Positions 5,686-6,583 of a DNA stretch of 6,583 nucleotides are shown here, in pieces (the first letter of the stretch is position 1; every line of letters begins with the position of its first letter). The notes beneath the pieces are model-generated. The model saw nothing but the letters and a program-made list of their open reading frames with translations, was not told the DNA's origin and did not search any database. Location of the stretch: assembly GCA_004298605.1 (NCBI GenBank), contig SCPW01000415.1:1-6583 (forward strand). Direction: 5' to 3'. The position numbers and the translations under genes are program-made. The stretch comes from Gallionella sp. (GTDB taxonomy: Bacteria; Pseudomonadota; Gammaproteobacteria; Burkholderiales; Gallionellaceae).

Positions 5686-6471
5686 ATGAGTCAACGTCAC
5701 TTTATCCATTTTTCCGAACTGGCGCTCAGCCGAAAAGTATTATTTACCGGGGCGCTATGTACGCTCGGCTTTGGTTATTTATTTGCGATGGCCATGGTGT
5801 GGATATCGCACGCGGGCAGAGATGGTTCGGAGATGCTATCGGTCAAAGACGTTGTCATCGCATATGCGGGAAGCGACTCGGGCACACGGCTTGAAGGCGC
5901 ATTGAAGGGGCCGATGTCCAAGATGCTGCCCGCCAACGAAAACCTGCAAGTCGTTGAATGGGTATTAAAGGGAACAAACAAGGAGCAGTTCGATAGCAAA
6001 ATCGGAGCGATATTTGAAAAACGTTGCGTGGTGTGCCACAACGACCGCAACCCACACCTCCCCAGCTTGGAAAGTTATGAAAAAGTTCTCAAGGTGGCAG
6101 AGAAAGACACCGGCGCCAACTACCATACTTTAATCAGGGTTTCGCATATCCATTTATTTGGCCTGACATTCATCTTCTTTATTGTCACTTTCATTTTTTC
6201 TCACGCCTATTTCCGCCGCGAATGGCTGAAGTCGGTCATTATCATTATCCCGTTCATCTCTATTTGCGCCGATATCGTTGCCTGGTTCCTCACTAAAGTT
6301 AACCACGATTTTGCCCTGATGGTGATCGGCGCCGGCGCCGGCATGGGGAGCTGCTTCGGCATCATGTTCGTGGTATCCATGTGGCAGATGTGGATTTCCC
6401 GCAAATTGCCGGAACATATCGGCAAAGGCGATGAGGTGATCGATGAAGATGTGGTGGAGTCCGGCAGATGA
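5686..6471 (+). CDS. Four-helix membrane protein with one periplasmic c-type heme site
   Basis: This 261-residue protein is not one I can name. Predicted helices lie at about 18-40, 155-175, 182-202 and 209-236. The loop between helices 1 and 2 (41-150) should be periplasmic and has a single CVVCH site (Cys114 to His118). Its context, IFEKRCVVCHND followed by NPHLPSLESYEKVLKVAEKD, resembles the single-heme 'IF..RC..CH' domains of large membrane-linked cytochromes. Helix 2 is bounded by His154/156 and His173, and His207 lies between helices 3 and 4, so a b-type heme or quinone site is conceivable but unproven. Positive residues (RREWLK 177-182, ISRK 237-240) fit cytoplasmic loops, and the acidic C-terminal tail is cytoplasmic. 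The gene is divergent from the cytochrome operon and overlaps the following lipoprotein gene by ATGA, which suggests translational coupling. A role in electron transfer with the neighbouring cytochromes is inferred from the heme site and context only. Confidence 0.85.
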   Translation: MSQRHFIHFSELALSRKVLFTGALCTLGFGYLFAMAMVWISHAGRDGSEMLSVKDVVIAYAGSDSGTRLEGALKGPMSKMLPANENLQVVEWVLKGTNKEQFDSKIGAIFEKRCVVCHNDRNPHLPSLESYEKVLKVAEKDTGANYHTLIRVSHIHLFGLTFIFFIVTFIFSHAYFRREWLKSVIIIIPFISICADIVAWFLTKVNHDFALMVIGAGAGMGSCFGIMFVVSMWQMWISRKLPEHIGKGDEVIDEDVVESGR

Positions 6472-6583
6472 AATTTACCATTTGGTTGGCGCTCGCCGCG
6501 ATTGCCGCGCTGACAGGCTGCGACAAAACCGACGAAAGCGCCAAAATCAAGGCTGAAGTAGACCAGGTTTACAAAAAATCGGC
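6468..6583 (+). CDS. Small-residue-rich lipoprotein, N-terminal fragment
   Basis: The first 38 codons of a gene that runs off the right edge. The translation begins MKFTIWLALAAIAALTGCDK. It has a positively charged start, a hydrophobic stretch and the lipobox LTGC with lipidated Cys18. Asp at position +2 after the Cys would favour inner-membrane retention by the enterobacterial Lol rule, which may not apply here. The mature start is charged (TDESAKIKAEVDQVYKKS) and may begin a helix. The ATG overlaps the stop of the upstream gene as ATGA, with GGAG about ten bases before it, which indicates one operon and likely coupled translation. No heme site occurs in the visible part and the family cannot be named. 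Confidence 0.78.
   Translation, partial: MKFTIWLALAAIAALTGCDKTDESAKIKAEVDQVYKKS

Overview
The window looks like a piece of chromosome from a betaproteobacterium, most plausibly from the Nitrosomonadales (Gallionellaceae, Sulfuricella or Thiobacillus type). This is inferred from three things: the TrpG/TrpD sequences, an integrase-type transposase remnant of a kind common in that group, and the wealth of multiheme c-type cytochromes. No species can be named from the sequence alone.

The left end, minus strand (1-776), holds the start of trpD and a complete trpG, transcribed leftwards. The 87-bp gap between them is mostly a near-perfect GC-rich inverted repeat of the 'GTAGGGGCGCG' type, and its outer edge supplies the trpG stop codon. 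Upstream of trpG, where trpE usually sits, there is instead a stretch without an intact gene (777-1461). It contains a frameshifted, internally deleted and truncated transposase remnant.

The centre, minus strand (1462-5311), is a two-gene operon for electron transfer. The promoter-proximal gene encodes a 653-residue inner-membrane protein with nine CXXCH c-heme sites followed by a six-helix cytochrome b561-like domain. This is the architecture of Geobacter CbcL. The second gene encodes a 605-residue lipoprotein built from six tandem class I cytochrome c domains.

The right end, plus strand (5686-6583), is transcribed divergently from a 371-374 bp intergenic region. It starts with a 261-residue membrane protein with four predicted helices and one periplasmic CXXCH site, followed by the first 38 codons of a lipoprotein gene with an ATGA overlap.

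Taken together, the cytochrome genes look like a quinone-linked membrane module. The b-type domain would exchange electrons with the quinone pool, the nine-heme head would carry them into the periplasm, and the six-heme lipoprotein would relay or store them. The divergent monoheme membrane protein and the lipoprotein are probable partners of unknown role. No terminal reductase, oxidase or outer-membrane porin is visible in the window, so the direction of electron flow and the final donor or acceptor cannot be decided here.
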